Of a stretch of 64,000 nt of DNA, positions 8,273 through 17,252 are shown one piece after another. Where the stretch lies: assembly GCA_041685735.1 (NCBI GenBank), contig JAWLFE010000013.1, forward strand, positions 1 to 64,000, given 5' to 3'. The position numbers were made by a program, and so were the translations under genes. Below the pieces are notes generated by a model. It saw only the letters and a list, made by a program, of their open reading frames with translations. It did no database searches and was not told where the DNA came from. Numbering within the stretch: the stretch's first letter is position 1; each line of letters starts with the position of its first letter. This DNA is from CSSed11-175R1 sp041685735. GTDB lineage: Bacteria > Actinomycetota > Nitriliruptoria > Nitriliruptorales > Nitriliruptoraceae.

Positions 8273-9064
8273 CTACCCACCGCCCGGTGGCCGCTGCTCG
8301 GGGCCCGGCCGCGGTGGTGCGACGATCGCCGCCCTGGCGGCCTGCGCGGCCTGGCTGGCACCGGCCCGGCCAGCATCCGCCCGGGCCGCGTGGACCGCCC
8401 ACAGCAGCGCCGGCGGGGCGTCCTGCGCCGCGGCGTCCAGCAACCGCGGGTCGGCCCGCACGACCCCGGCGAACAGCAGGCCCTTGGCCGTGTGGAAGGG
8501 CGTTCCCGCCGCGTAGTCGCGCGGCAGGTGGGGGCCCGCGAAACCCTCGCTCCACGTCGGTAGGCCATCGACCGGTGGCGGCCGGCGGTGCAGCCAGGCG
8601 ACCTCCACCTCGACCCAGCTGAGCCGCAGTCGCTGGCGCGCCGCGCGCGGGCCGTCGGTCAGCGACGCGACGGCGTCCCGGGCAGACTGCAACCTCGAGG
8701 TAGCTCGGGCGTGGTCCCCCAGGCCGACCGCATCGGCAGCCAGCGAGATGCGCAGCATCGCGGCGTCCACCGGATCGTCCGCCCGGACCAGGGCGGGCCA
8801 CTCGATCGCCTCGGCGGCCGTGTGGTCACCGAGCTCTCGGAGCAGTCGACCCCGTTCCGCCGCGATCCAGGGCTGCAGCGCGGGCAGGCGCACCCGGTCG
8901 AAGCACGTCCAGGCGTGATCACCACGCCCGAGCCGGCCCCACACCATCCCGATCCACACGGGGCGGGCGGCCTGGTGACGCAGCGTGCCCTTGAGGTCGA
9001 CGTCGGGTGGAAGCAGCGCCTTGAGCGCTGCCGTCGGCGGGGTCGGAAGAGGCGAGGTGCTCAC
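8273..9064 (-). CDS. Hypothetical protein, Ala/Arg-rich helical
   Basis: 263-aa protein of unknown function. The sequence is rich in Ala, Arg and Leu with long helical stretches (for example ALVRADDPVDAAMLRISLAA), reminiscent of TPR-like or other alpha-solenoid proteins. It has no signal peptide, membrane segment or catalytic motif that I can name. The start was set at GTG 9064 (STSPLPTPP follows). The frame continues upstream through the 27-bp GC repeat at 9085-9165, and translation of that repeat (HPRPRAPRG type) looks like noise. It is isolated: repeats lie on both sides and an assembly gap lies 63 bases past the stop. Confidence 0.6.
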   Translation of the reverse strand: MSTSPLPTPPTAALKALLPPDVDLKGTLRHQAARPVWIGMVWGRLGRGDHAWTCFDRVRLPALQPWIAAERGRLLRELGDHTAAEAIEWPALVRADDPVDAAMLRISLAADAVGLGDHARATSRLQSARDAVASLTDGPRAARQRLRLSWVEVEVAWLHRRPPPVDGLPTWSEGFAGPHLPRDYAAGTPFHTAKGLLFAGVVRADPRLLDAAAQDAPPALLWAVHAARADAGRAGASQAAQAARAAIVAPPRPGPEQRPPGGG

Positions 9065-9084
9065 GAGGCGGCGAGCGTACGTGG

Positions 9085-9165
9085 GTCGTGGGTGACCGCG
9101 CGGGGCACGGGGTCGTGGGTGGCCGCGCGGGGCACGGGGTCGTGGGTGGCCGCGCGGGGCCCTGC
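9085..9165. repeat. 27-bp tandem repeat, three copies
   Basis: Units at 9085-9111, 9112-9138 and 9139-9165 differ by only a few bases (core GTCGTGGGTGGCCGCGCGGG). The repeat lies just upstream of the GTG start of the hypothetical gene. There are no spacers, so it is a minisatellite rather than a CRISPR array. Confidence 0.9.
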
Positions 9166-9204
9166 GTGCCGGATGGCATCGCGGCGGACGCACGTCGGGA
9201 CATG

Positions 9205-9249
9205 CGCGTGAAACAGATCGGCTTCAGACAAGCCACTTCGTTGCACGCG
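9205..9249 (-). repeat. REP-like hairpin element, copy 1
   Basis: Imperfect inverted repeat (CGCGTG ... CACGCG) containing CACTTCGTTGCACGCG. Its reverse complement matches the element at 10550-10592 over 18 or more bases, so the two copies face each other across the DUF559-like gene. Confidence 0.6.
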
Positions 9250-9283
9250 CCGGCGCTGAAGAGGGACGGGCGCCGCCGGGACC

Positions 9284-9356
9284 GGACCAGCGCCGTCGCC
9301 AACCTCACCGGCGCCCGCAACCGGACCGGCGCCGACGCGGAGCCAGACCGGCGCCG
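9284..9356. repeat. Cluster of the dispersed 12-mer GGACCGGCGCCG
   Basis: Three near-identical copies occur here (9284, 9323, 9345). Further copies or one-mismatch versions occur at 3811, 21759, 23091 (reverse), 24003 and 24023. The remainder of the 9250-9371 spacer holds nothing I recognise. Confidence 0.6.
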
Positions 9357-9371
9357 CGGGGCACCCTCACC

Positions 9372-10391
9372 TCAACCGCGCAGGGAGGAGCTCGGCGGCC
9401 AGGCGACGTCGAGGTGGCGTCGCGACTGGGCAGCGATGGCTGACCGGACCTGGTGGACGAACGCCCCCCAACCGTCGGTCAGGACCGACCAGGTGGCGTG
9501 CAACACCCGCCAGTCGTCATCGAGCATGGCGATGGCGTTGGCGCGGGCCGCATCGCGATCCAGGTCCCGGCGACGCGCGTGGTAGCCGAATCCGTGCAAC
9601 TCGATGCCAAAGCGGATGGCCAGGATCCCGAGATCGAGGTGGATCGGGCGTGGACCGGGCAGCGGGACCTGGCCGCGGTCCAGCTCGATGCCCTCACCCG
9701 CGAGCCGCTCGCGGATCTCGAGCTCGAACGGCGAATCCGTCCGACCCGCTCCCAACAGGTCAGCGGCGATGCGGCGCAGCGTCGGGCGGCCCGGGAAGTT
9801 CGGGTGCGCGGCCAGGAGAGCCGGCAGCGCCTGAAGGTCCACGAGGCCGATCTGCGCCAGATCGATCGCAGCGCGCCGCAGCCCGTCACGGTCGCGGACC
9901 GCCGCGAGGTCCCGCAGCAGCGCCAGCCCGACGAGTACCGGGACACCGTCGGGGGAAGCGACATCCTGAGGCGTGAGCAACCGCGACCGCACGACCACCA
10001 ACCGATCGCGGGGCCGAACCATCCGTGCCGCTGGCACCGCGACCTCGACGCGGGTCGGGAAGCTGCGCTGGATGCCGAGCATGGCCAGTGCGCTCGAGCG
10101 TGTGAGCGCGGCGAGGTCCGTGGCCGGATCCCCGCGCTGACCGGTGGCATGGAGCACCGCGGCCCGCGCCCACGCGCCGCCGTCCGTCGGCGTGCCCGGC
10201 AGGGCGATCACCGACGGGAACGGACGCCACCAGCCGTCGCGTTCCGAGCGTCGCACGACGGACCTCGGCTGCATGCCCGCCAGCGCGGCCACGGTCCGGA
10301 CGTGCACCGGACCGCCGGCTGCCATGCTGGCTGCGACCACGCGTTCCCATCCCATGCGCCGGAGCGTCGCGCACGGGGACATGGTCGTCAC
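9372..10391 (-). CDS. AbiEi-like / DUF559 (Vsr-fold) protein
   Basis: 339-aa protein of a type common in actinobacteria. The N-terminal ~60 residues look like a winged-helix DNA-binding region (GGPVHVRTVAALAGMQPRSV). The C-terminal ~100 residues match the DUF559 endonuclease-like fold: an acidic residue in PFELEIRERL, then HLDLGILAIRFGIELHGFGY, then RDLDRDAARANAIAMLDDDW. The first acidic residue, FGIELHG and RDxxR correspond to the conserved positions of the family. Function is unproven (nuclease, or remnant of a mobile or defence module). The GTG start has GAGG about six bases upstream. It is flanked by facing REP-like hairpins and GC repeats and has no partner gene beside it. Confidence 0.75.
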   Translation of the reverse strand: MTTMSPCATLRRMGWERVVAASMAAGGPVHVRTVAALAGMQPRSVVRRSERDGWWRPFPSVIALPGTPTDGGAWARAAVLHATGQRGDPATDLAALTRSSALAMLGIQRSFPTRVEVAVPAARMVRPRDRLVVVRSRLLTPQDVASPDGVPVLVGLALLRDLAAVRDRDGLRRAAIDLAQIGLVDLQALPALLAAHPNFPGRPTLRRIAADLLGAGRTDSPFELEIRERLAGEGIELDRGQVPLPGPRPIHLDLGILAIRFGIELHGFGYHARRRDLDRDAARANAIAMLDDDWRVLHATWSVLTDGWGAFVHQVRSAIAAQSRRHLDVAWPPSSSLRG

Positions 10392-10480
10392 GCACTACCT
10401 CGACGAACCTGTGGATAACCGACCCCGACCCCGACGCCGACCCCGACCGCCTCAGCGCGGACCGCCGACCGCGACCGACC

Positions 10481-10536
10481 GCGACCCTGCCAGCGCGTGT
10501 CGCCGACCGCGACCCTGCCAGCGCGTGTCGCCGACC
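10481..10536. repeat. 28-bp tandem repeat, two exact copies plus a degenerate third
   Basis: Exact units at 10481-10508 and 10509-10536 (core CCTGCCAGCGCGTGTCGCCG); a decayed third runs into the REP-like hairpin at 10550. The sequence before it is a run of GACCCC-type repeats. Confidence 0.9.
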
Positions 10537-10549
10537 GTGAGCAGGCCAG

Positions 10550-10592
10550 CGCGTGCAACGAAGTGGCCAGGGACAAGCCGGTTCGTTGCACG
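10550..10592 (+). repeat. REP-like hairpin element, copy 2
   Basis: Perfect 10-bp inverted repeat: GTGCAACGAA (10553-10562) and TTCGTTGCAC (10582-10591) with a 19-base loop. It is homologous, in opposite orientation, to the element at 9205-9249. Confidence 0.75.
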
Positions 10593-10693
10593 GACCGAGT
10601 TCCAGCCCGCGGTCCGGCACACGCCAGCACCCCGGCACGCTGCACGGCACGCCGCGAAGGACCAGGCCGCAGCGGAACGGGCCCCGACACAGC

Positions 10694-10732
10694 GGAAGGC
10701 CCCGCCGGCAGACGTTCGCCGGGGGGCCTTCC
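10694..10732 (-). terminator. Terminator hairpin after groEL
   Basis: Long stem (GGAAGGCCCC..CCGGC with its near-complement) around a 7-base loop, about 40 bases past the groEL stop on the minus strand. No T-run. Confidence 0.6.
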
Positions 10733-10771
10733 GATCGTGCAGGTCGTGCGTGGTTCAGCGTGAGCGCGGGA

Positions 10772-12421
<1,650 letters not shown>

Positions 12422-12722
12422 ACGGTGCTCCTCCTTGGAGATGTACTGGGATGGGCCCGACCCTGGTGTGCTGTCGGTCCGACGGCGTCAGCTTCGACGG
12501 TGTCGGCACCGGTAGCGGCAGCTACGCAAGGCAACTGCTTCTGGTGAGGTAGAGGGCCCGTTCGCTCGGTTTCGAGCCGTTCAGTTGGTACGTGTTTCAC
12601 ATCGGTGCGAAGGGTGAGCGGGCGTGCCGCGCGCCTCGCACCGGATCGGCCTGTGCCGGGCAGCTGCGCCGTGGCCGGGAACCGGCCGGAGCAGTGCCGG
12701 CGTCACGCCGGGTGAGGTGGTG
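12422..12722. other. groES-groEL spacer, no gene seen
   Basis: An unusually long 301-base spacer for a groESL operon. It holds an inverted repeat near 12565-12588 (GCTCGG..CCGAGC type) and the groEL ribosome site, but no CIRCE and no credible ORF. A second promoter for groEL is possible but not visible. Confidence 0.5.
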
Positions 12723-13025
12723 TCAGCCGATGATCGCGAGGATGTCGCGGGCGGAGAGGATCAGGTACTCGTTGCCGTCGACCTTGACCTCGGTACCGCC
12801 GTACTTGGAGAACAGCACGGTGTCACCTTCGCTGACGTCCAGCTGGATGACGTCGCCGGTGGTCTCCGAGCGCTTGCCCGGGCCGACCGCGATGACGGTG
12901 CCCTGCTGGGGCTTCTCCTTGGCGGTGTCCGGGATGACCAGGCCGGAGGCGGTGGTCTGCTCGGACTCATCGATCGTGACGAGGACGCGGTCCTCGAGGG
13001 GCTTGACTTTGACGTCGGTGGCCAA
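12723..13025 (-). CDS. groES: 10-kDa co-chaperonin GroES
   Basis: Heptameric lid of the GroEL chamber. The 100-aa protein contains KVKPLEDRVLV at the N-terminus, the mobile-loop region SEQTTASGLVIPDTAKEKP, the GTVIAVGPGK motif and the terminal YLILSARDILAII. The start is a TTG at 13025, chosen because GGGAGG sits five bases upstream and the conserved N-terminus begins exactly there. The longer open frame upstream has no family similarity. Two CIRCE operators lie about 200 bases upstream, so HrcA repression is expected. Confidence 0.97.
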   Translation of the reverse strand: MATDVKVKPLEDRVLVTIDESEQTTASGLVIPDTAKEKPQQGTVIAVGPGKRSETTGDVIQLDVSEGDTVLFSKYGGTEVKVDGNEYLILSARDILAIIG

Positions 13026-13219
13026 CGTGCCCTCCCTGTGGTTGTGTCTCGGTCCGGAACGCGCGGTGCGCTCGGACGTGGCTTGTGGGATCGCCGCGAT
13101 GGTGCGTGCGGCGGTGGTGTGACGCTCCGATCGGCGGCCCGGTCGTGCGGCCAGCTGCCTGGGACGTCGGTCGCCCGCGAGCCCGGTTCCTCGATGTCGT
13201 CGAGGGCCTCGTCGCGGGG

Positions 13220-13246
13220 CTGGCACTCACTCTTGCCGAGTGCCAG
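13220..13246 (-). promoter_or_regulatory. CIRCE operator 1 (HrcA site)
   Basis: TGGCACTC-N9-GAGTGCCA, a perfect inverted repeat with the canonical 9-base spacer, matching the CIRCE consensus TTAGCACTC-N9-GAGTGCTAA with G for A at the outer position. It lies upstream of groES. Confidence 0.93.
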
Positions 13247-13254
13247 GCTGAAGC

Positions 13255-13279
13255 TAGCACTCGCCTGGGGCGAGTGCAA
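13255..13279 (-). promoter_or_regulatory. CIRCE operator 2 (HrcA site)
   Basis: TAGCACTC-N9-GAGTGCAA, nearly the full CIRCE consensus, only 9 bases beyond the first operator. Two CIREs in tandem indicate tight HrcA control of groES. Confidence 0.93.
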
Positions 13280-13419
13280 AGGGCTGGGAGGTGGCCGTTC
13301 GATCAACGCGGGGTGACCGCAGTACAGCGGGTCCTCGGCCGGCGGCGGCCGAGGAGGGTGGCCACTCGACCGGGGTTGGGAGAACCCATCTCCGCCCGTG
13401 CGCTGGACGCACGTAGGAA

Positions 13420-13435
13420 CGTCACGCTCCGTCAC
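13420..13435. promoter_or_regulatory. BldD-box-like site 1
   Basis: CGTCACGCTCCGTCAC. The central TCACGCTCCGTCA fits the published BldD consensus TNACNCWGNGTNA except for one position (C for the second central G). It lies about 310 bases before the surface-protein ATG. Confidence 0.5.
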
Positions 13436-13470
13436 AGACCGAGCGCAGAAAGCGACCCCTGTCGATGCGC

Positions 13471-13486
13471 CGTCACGCTCCGTCAC
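13471..13486. promoter_or_regulatory. BldD-box-like site 2
   Basis: Exact second copy of the 16-base site at 13420-13435, 51 bases downstream (about five helical turns), again upstream of the structured leader and the surface-protein gene. Confidence 0.5.
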
Positions 13487-13590
13487 GGTGTGGAGATCGA
13501 GGTTGCAACTCCGTAGCCAAGCGGGGAGAGTCTGCGCCGCAAGACAGGCCGCCATGGCCTGCTCGGCCGCCTCGGTGACGAGGTGGCCCG

Positions 13591-13710
13591 GGGGGAGCAA
13601 CGATCTCCGGACCCAGCAACACGGTCGCCGGCCCGCAAGCACGTTGCGCGGGGGGCTCGGAGGGAGCGAGTGGCGAGACCGACCCTTAGACCGACACACC
13701 ACGTCGGCTT
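13591..13710 (+). promoter_or_regulatory. Structured 5' leader RNA (copy 1), unidentified class
   Basis: Homologous in sequence and predicted folding to the leader at 17111-17220. Elements in order: CTCCG (13605-13609); GCAACACGGTCGCC (13616-13629); a small hairpin CGCAA/TTGCG (13634-13648); CGGAG (13658-13662); GGCGAGACCG (13672-13681); and a hairpin CCGAC/GTCGG (13691-13707). CTCCG can pair with CGGAG, and CGGTCGCC with GGCGAGACCG, an interlocking arrangement typical of a pseudoknot. It ends about 35 bases before the gene's ATG. I could not match it to TPP, cobalamin, SAM, c-di-GMP or c-di-AMP riboswitch cores. Confidence 0.55.
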
Positions 13711-13745
13711 CACACAGGGGCCGGCTCGAACCCGGGGGAACTGGG

Positions 13746-16700
13746 ATGACGACCACACTCACTCGACGCGTCGTGCCACTGCTAGGGGTACTGGCACTGC
13801 TGCTCACACTGCTCGTACCCCAGACCAACGCCGCCTTCGCAACCGAGGGCGAGAGCGACGACGGCGACCAGACAAGCGAAGTCGAAGGCGACGACACCGA
13901 AGACGACGACGAACAGGGCGAATCGGACGACGTCGAAGACACCGAAGACTCCGACGGGTCCGAGGAAGAGGACGGGTCCGAGGAAGAGTCAGAGACCGAA
14001 GAAGGCGCTGCTGACACCGGCGACGACGAGTCCGGCTCCGAGCACGACGACGCGACCAACAACGAGTCGGGCACCAACGAGACCAACGACGGATCCGGCA
14101 CCGACGACGCATCAGACGGCGACGACGAGTCGGGCGAGGAGCAGAGCGACCGAGGTGCCGAGGACGACACCATCGGCGCAGAGGACGGCCAAGAGGCCAA
14201 CGACTCAGTCGGTGGGTTGAGCACCAACTCGGAGCCGACCGCCTGCCAGCCCGGCACGCTGAAGGTCGGTGGCCCGACCTTCGACTTCGGCGCGAACACC
14301 GTCAGCTTCGACCTGTCCACCGCTGGATCCGCCGACCCGGACTGCAATGTCTGGGTTCAGTCCTACATCGTGCCGAACACCTGGGACCAGCAGGGCTTCA
14401 ACGACTCGGCGCAACCTCAGCCAAGCTTCGACCACGCTGACGTTCTCGCCACCGACTCATCGCAGACGGTGACCATCGACATCCCGTCCTGTGGCCCGTT
14501 CCAGTGGGACGTCTACGGGGGCGAGTACGTGGATGAGGTTGGCCCCGGTGGCCACCACAGCATCGGCTCTGGGACCTGGCTCTTCGAGGGCGCGGTTGTC
14601 GACCAGGAACTCTGCGAACCCACGAACCTGACCTTCGAGACCGAGTGTGAGGGCATCGTGGACGACCGTAAGGCCTACCGGCTCCGCGTGACCAACACCG
14701 GCAACAACGTCGACATCGACTACACGTGGGATGTGTATGGATCGTCGGCCAATGGCTCAGGCACGGTTCCTGCCGGCGAGGTCACCCATTTCCCGGTGCC
14801 CAGTACGGAGGACGGCACGGTCCGGATCTTCATCACCGGCCGTGATGGCGAGCCGAAGGAAGTCAACCGCACAGCCATCGGGACGTTCAAAGACGCCTCC
14901 GAGTGTGACGTCGACATCAACCTCCAGAAGGTCGTCTGTGAGGACCACAGCCAGATCCGCGGCAACCGTTCCGGCAACTCGCCGGACGATACCGATGGCG
15001 GGTACCAGGACTGGGGCACGGCAGGTGACGTCGACAACCTGACCAACAGCGCTCTGCCCGTGACTCTCTACAACGACGAGACCGACCTTCCCGCTGGGTG
15101 CAGCTTCGCGGAGGGCTGGTCCTTCTTCGGCGGCCTCGGCCAGAACGCCGTCACGACGGCCGGCCAGTCCGGTAGCGCAGGTAGCGGCGTGACGAGGACG
15201 GCTGCCAGCACAGGGTCAGACGGCATCGTCAACGCGATGGCCTCCGACTTCCTGAACCCATCGGACAGCTACGCGTTCGTTCAGGGCGACAAGCGCCTGT
15301 GGATCGCTGAGGAGCAGCAGGGCGGCTACGAGTTCGGTGCCCTCCAGTGCTACCGAGATGCACTGAACCCCGACAACCTCGAGTTCATCGAGTTCGGCAG
15401 CAACGGCCCAACCGGCGACGTCAACTGTGTCGCTTGGAACGTGCACGGCTCGATCGACGTGGAACCGACCAAGGACTGGGACTTCCTGTACGAGCGCCAG
15501 CCATTCGACTCCGTCGAGACGACGGACGCTTCGGTGCCCCCGGGCACCGCGACCATCGGACTCTACGTCGACGGTGAAGACGACCCATCCGCGATCTGGA
15601 CGATCGATACGGAAGGCGACGTCACCGACGACAGCGCCCAGCAGGGCCCCTACACGCTTCCGTTCGGGGCCAACTACGAGTTCCGCGAGATCGACGACGA
15701 CGTCGAGGGCTACCGCTGCATCAACGCAGCGGAGCAGGAAGCGGTCCGCACGCTCGACTCCCCAGCCGATGGCGAATCAGGCGGTGACACGATCGTGAAC
15801 CTGTGCGAGCCCAACCCGACCGTCACGAAGCTGTGGGTAGACGTCAACGATGAACCGGTGGATGCCCCGGACCCGAGCTCAACGCAGCTCACGATCGACG
15901 TCACCCTCGACGACGGTTCGACGGTCGAACTGACCGCAGGCGACTTCACGAAGAGCGGCGATGCATGGATCGGAGAGGTGGAAGGAGCGGACTTCGGGAC
16001 CGACGTGACCGGCGTCAGTGAGACGGTTGTTCCAAGCGGGTACGAGCAGGTCCAGGACGTTGAAGACTGCATGGCCCTTCAGCCGAGCTCGATCCAAGAG
16101 GCCGAACACGACGACCGCCTCGTAGAAGGCCGGCCTGTCGCCACAGTCTGCAACCGCGAGCTCCCGCCGTCGACGTCGACGCCGACGCGTTCGCTCGAGT
16201 TGGAGGTTCAGGAGGTCTGCCTGATCGATGATCTGACCGAGGTGATCGAGTTCGAGACTGACGGTGAGAACATCACCGGAGACGCCACGCTGAACGTCAC
16301 CAACGAGGTCGGCACCGTCGTCGCCACCTACGACGTCACCGTCGGAGAAGACGGGCAGATCCCGTGGGCGGTGGCTGATGATCAGTTGCCGTTCGGTGAG
16401 TTGACGCTGACCTTGGAAGCTCAAGGCCGCAGCGCAAGCGCCACCGTGGATCTCTCGGTCATCGCCGAGGAGTGCACCGAGGTCGAAGGGGAACGGGAGG
16501 AACTGCCCGAGGAAGAGCCGGAGCAGGACCCGACCGACGATCCCGACGATCCCGACGAGCCTGAGGAGACCGACGAGGGCCACGACACCGTCATCCCGGT
16601 CACCGACGACACCGACGAGGTGCTCGGCGAGACCATCACAGCCAGCGAGGCGCACCCGCGTACGGGTGCCTCCACCCTGCTGCTGATGCTGCTCGGGATG

Positions 16701-16766
16701 CTCGGCGTCGGACTCGGCACGATCATGCTGCGTAGCCGCCGCCACACCGCGGAGGACGCCAGCTAA
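13746..16766 (+). CDS. Large secreted surface protein with acidic stalk and sorting-like C-terminus
   Basis: 1006 aa. A signal peptide (MTTTLTRRVV..., cleavage near NAAFA, residue 32) precedes a highly acidic Asp/Glu/Ser stretch to about residue 155. A series of beta-rich, Cys-containing modules follows, with Cys pairs and repeats of a 'WDVYG' type. Two later modules look like prealbumin/Ig-type repeats (PTVTKLWVDVNDEPVDAP, GYRCINAAEQEA). A second acidic, Pro-rich stalk is followed by HPRTG, a hydrophobic helix and SRRH. HPRTG-TM-Arg resembles an LPXTG sortase signal, but no sortase is in the window. Its codon use is visibly less GC-rich than the neighbours'. The ATG at 13746 follows GGGGGAA. 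Ligand and role unknown. Confidence 0.8.
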   Translation: MTTTLTRRVVPLLGVLALLLTLLVPQTNAAFATEGESDDGDQTSEVEGDDTEDDDEQGESDDVEDTEDSDGSEEEDGSEEESETEEGAADTGDDESGSEHDDATNNESGTNETNDGSGTDDASDGDDESGEEQSDRGAEDDTIGAEDGQEANDSVGGLSTNSEPTACQPGTLKVGGPTFDFGANTVSFDLSTAGSADPDCNVWVQSYIVPNTWDQQGFNDSAQPQPSFDHADVLATDSSQTVTIDIPSCGPFQWDVYGGEYVDEVGPGGHHSIGSGTWLFEGAVVDQELCEPTNLTFETECEGIVDDRKAYRLRVTNTGNNVDIDYTWDVYGSSANGSGTVPAGEVTHFPVPSTEDGTVRIFITGRDGEPKEVNRTAIGTFKDASECDVDINLQKVVCEDHSQIRGNRSGNSPDDTDGGYQDWGTAGDVDNLTNSALPVTLYNDETDLPAGCSFAEGWSFFGGLGQNAVTTAGQSGSAGSGVTRTAASTGSDGIVNAMASDFLNPSDSYAFVQGDKRLWIAEEQQGGYEFGALQCYRDALNPDNLEFIEFGSNGPTGDVNCVAWNVHGSIDVEPTKDWDFLYERQPFDSVETTDASVPPGTATIGLYVDGEDDPSAIWTIDTEGDVTDDSAQQGPYTLPFGANYEFREIDDDVEGYRCINAAEQEAVRTLDSPADGESGGDTIVNLCEPNPTVTKLWVDVNDEPVDAPDPSSTQLTIDVTLDDGSTVELTAGDFTKSGDAWIGEVEGADFGTDVTGVSETVVPSGYEQVQDVEDCMALQPSSIQEAEHDDRLVEGRPVATVCNRELPPSTSTPTRSLELEVQEVCLIDDLTEVIEFETDGENITGDATLNVTNEVGTVVATYDVTVGEDGQIPWAVADDQLPFGELTLTLEAQGRSASATVDLSVIAEECTEVEGEREELPEEEPEQDPTDDPDDPDEPEETDEGHDTVIPVTDDTDEVLGETITASEAHPRTGASTLLLMLLGMLGVGLGTIMLRSRRHTAEDAS

Positions 16767-16783
16767 ACCACACCCGACGCACC

Positions 16784-16822
16784 ACGCGAACGGCCCGGTC
16801 CACGCGACCGGGCCGTTCGCGT
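16784..16822 (+). terminator. Strong hairpin after the surface-protein gene
   Basis: A perfect 17-bp stem (ACGCGAACGGCCCGGTC and complement) with a 5-base loop, 17 bases past the stop codon. No T-run follows. Confidence 0.75.
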
Positions 16823-16921
16823 GCCTGAACCCGCGCCGAGCACCCACGACGCACGTGCACGCCCCCGAGCTCGCCCTCGATCTGAGACTCGAACAGGGCG
16901 AGCGTCGAGCGCACGCGCCGG

Positions 16922-16934
16922 TAACGCACCGTGA
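16922..16934. promoter_or_regulatory. BldD-box-like site 3
   Basis: TAACGCACCGTGA fits TNACNCWGNGTNA with the same single deviation as sites 1 and 2. It lies about 330 bases before the second surface-protein gene, a position comparable to the sites before the first. Confidence 0.45.
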
Positions 16935-17110
16935 GAGACGGGACGCAACCAGCGTGCAACCAAGGCGATCCGCAACGGTGCGTCACCACCCGTTGACGAA
17001 GGGTTGCCTTCGGTCCGCAAACGCGCGAGACTCCTCTCGGTGATGGCAGCGATACGCACAGCGATCACCAAGGGGCTGGGGCTCTGCACGTCAGGACCCC
17101 GCCAGCAACC

Positions 17111-17220
17111 GGGAAGCGATGATCCTCGGGCCGCAACACGGTCGCCATGGCGGGTAACGACGCCAGGGCCGAGGGGAGCCAGTGGCGAGACCGACCCGTG
17201 AGACGACGACATCGTCGGCC
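17111..17220 (+). promoter_or_regulatory. Structured 5' leader RNA (copy 2), unidentified class
   Basis: Same architecture as the leader at 13591-13710: CCTCGG (17124-17129), GCAACACGGTCGCC (17133-17146), hairpin TGGCG/CGCCA (17148-17165), CCGAGG (17169-17174), GGCGAGACCG (17184-17193), hairpin CGACGA/TCGTCG (17204-17217). The outer stem (CTCCG/CGGAG in copy 1, CCTCGG/CCGAGG here) and the internal hairpin change sequence but keep pairing. That is the pattern expected of a conserved RNA structure. It precedes the second surface-protein gene by about 30 bases. Confidence 0.55.
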
Positions 17221-17252
17221 ACCGGTCGACGGGTCCGCCACCGGAGTCAACG

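Noticed and set aside
9085..10536. Tandem GC repeats considered as CRISPR
   Set aside because: Units are directly contiguous with no spacers, and no cas genes are present.
13591..13710. Leader considered as a c-di-GMP (GEMM-I) or c-di-AMP (ydaO) riboswitch
   Set aside because: The conserved GEMM blocks (GCAAACC, GACGCAAAGCC, GGTAGC) and the ydaO core are absent, so no known class was assigned.
13700..13745. TTCGA-containing sequence on the minus strand considered as a tRNA T-arm
   Set aside because: The flanking five bases do not pair, and no cloverleaf or anticodon arm can be built. No tRNA or rRNA was found anywhere in the window by eye.
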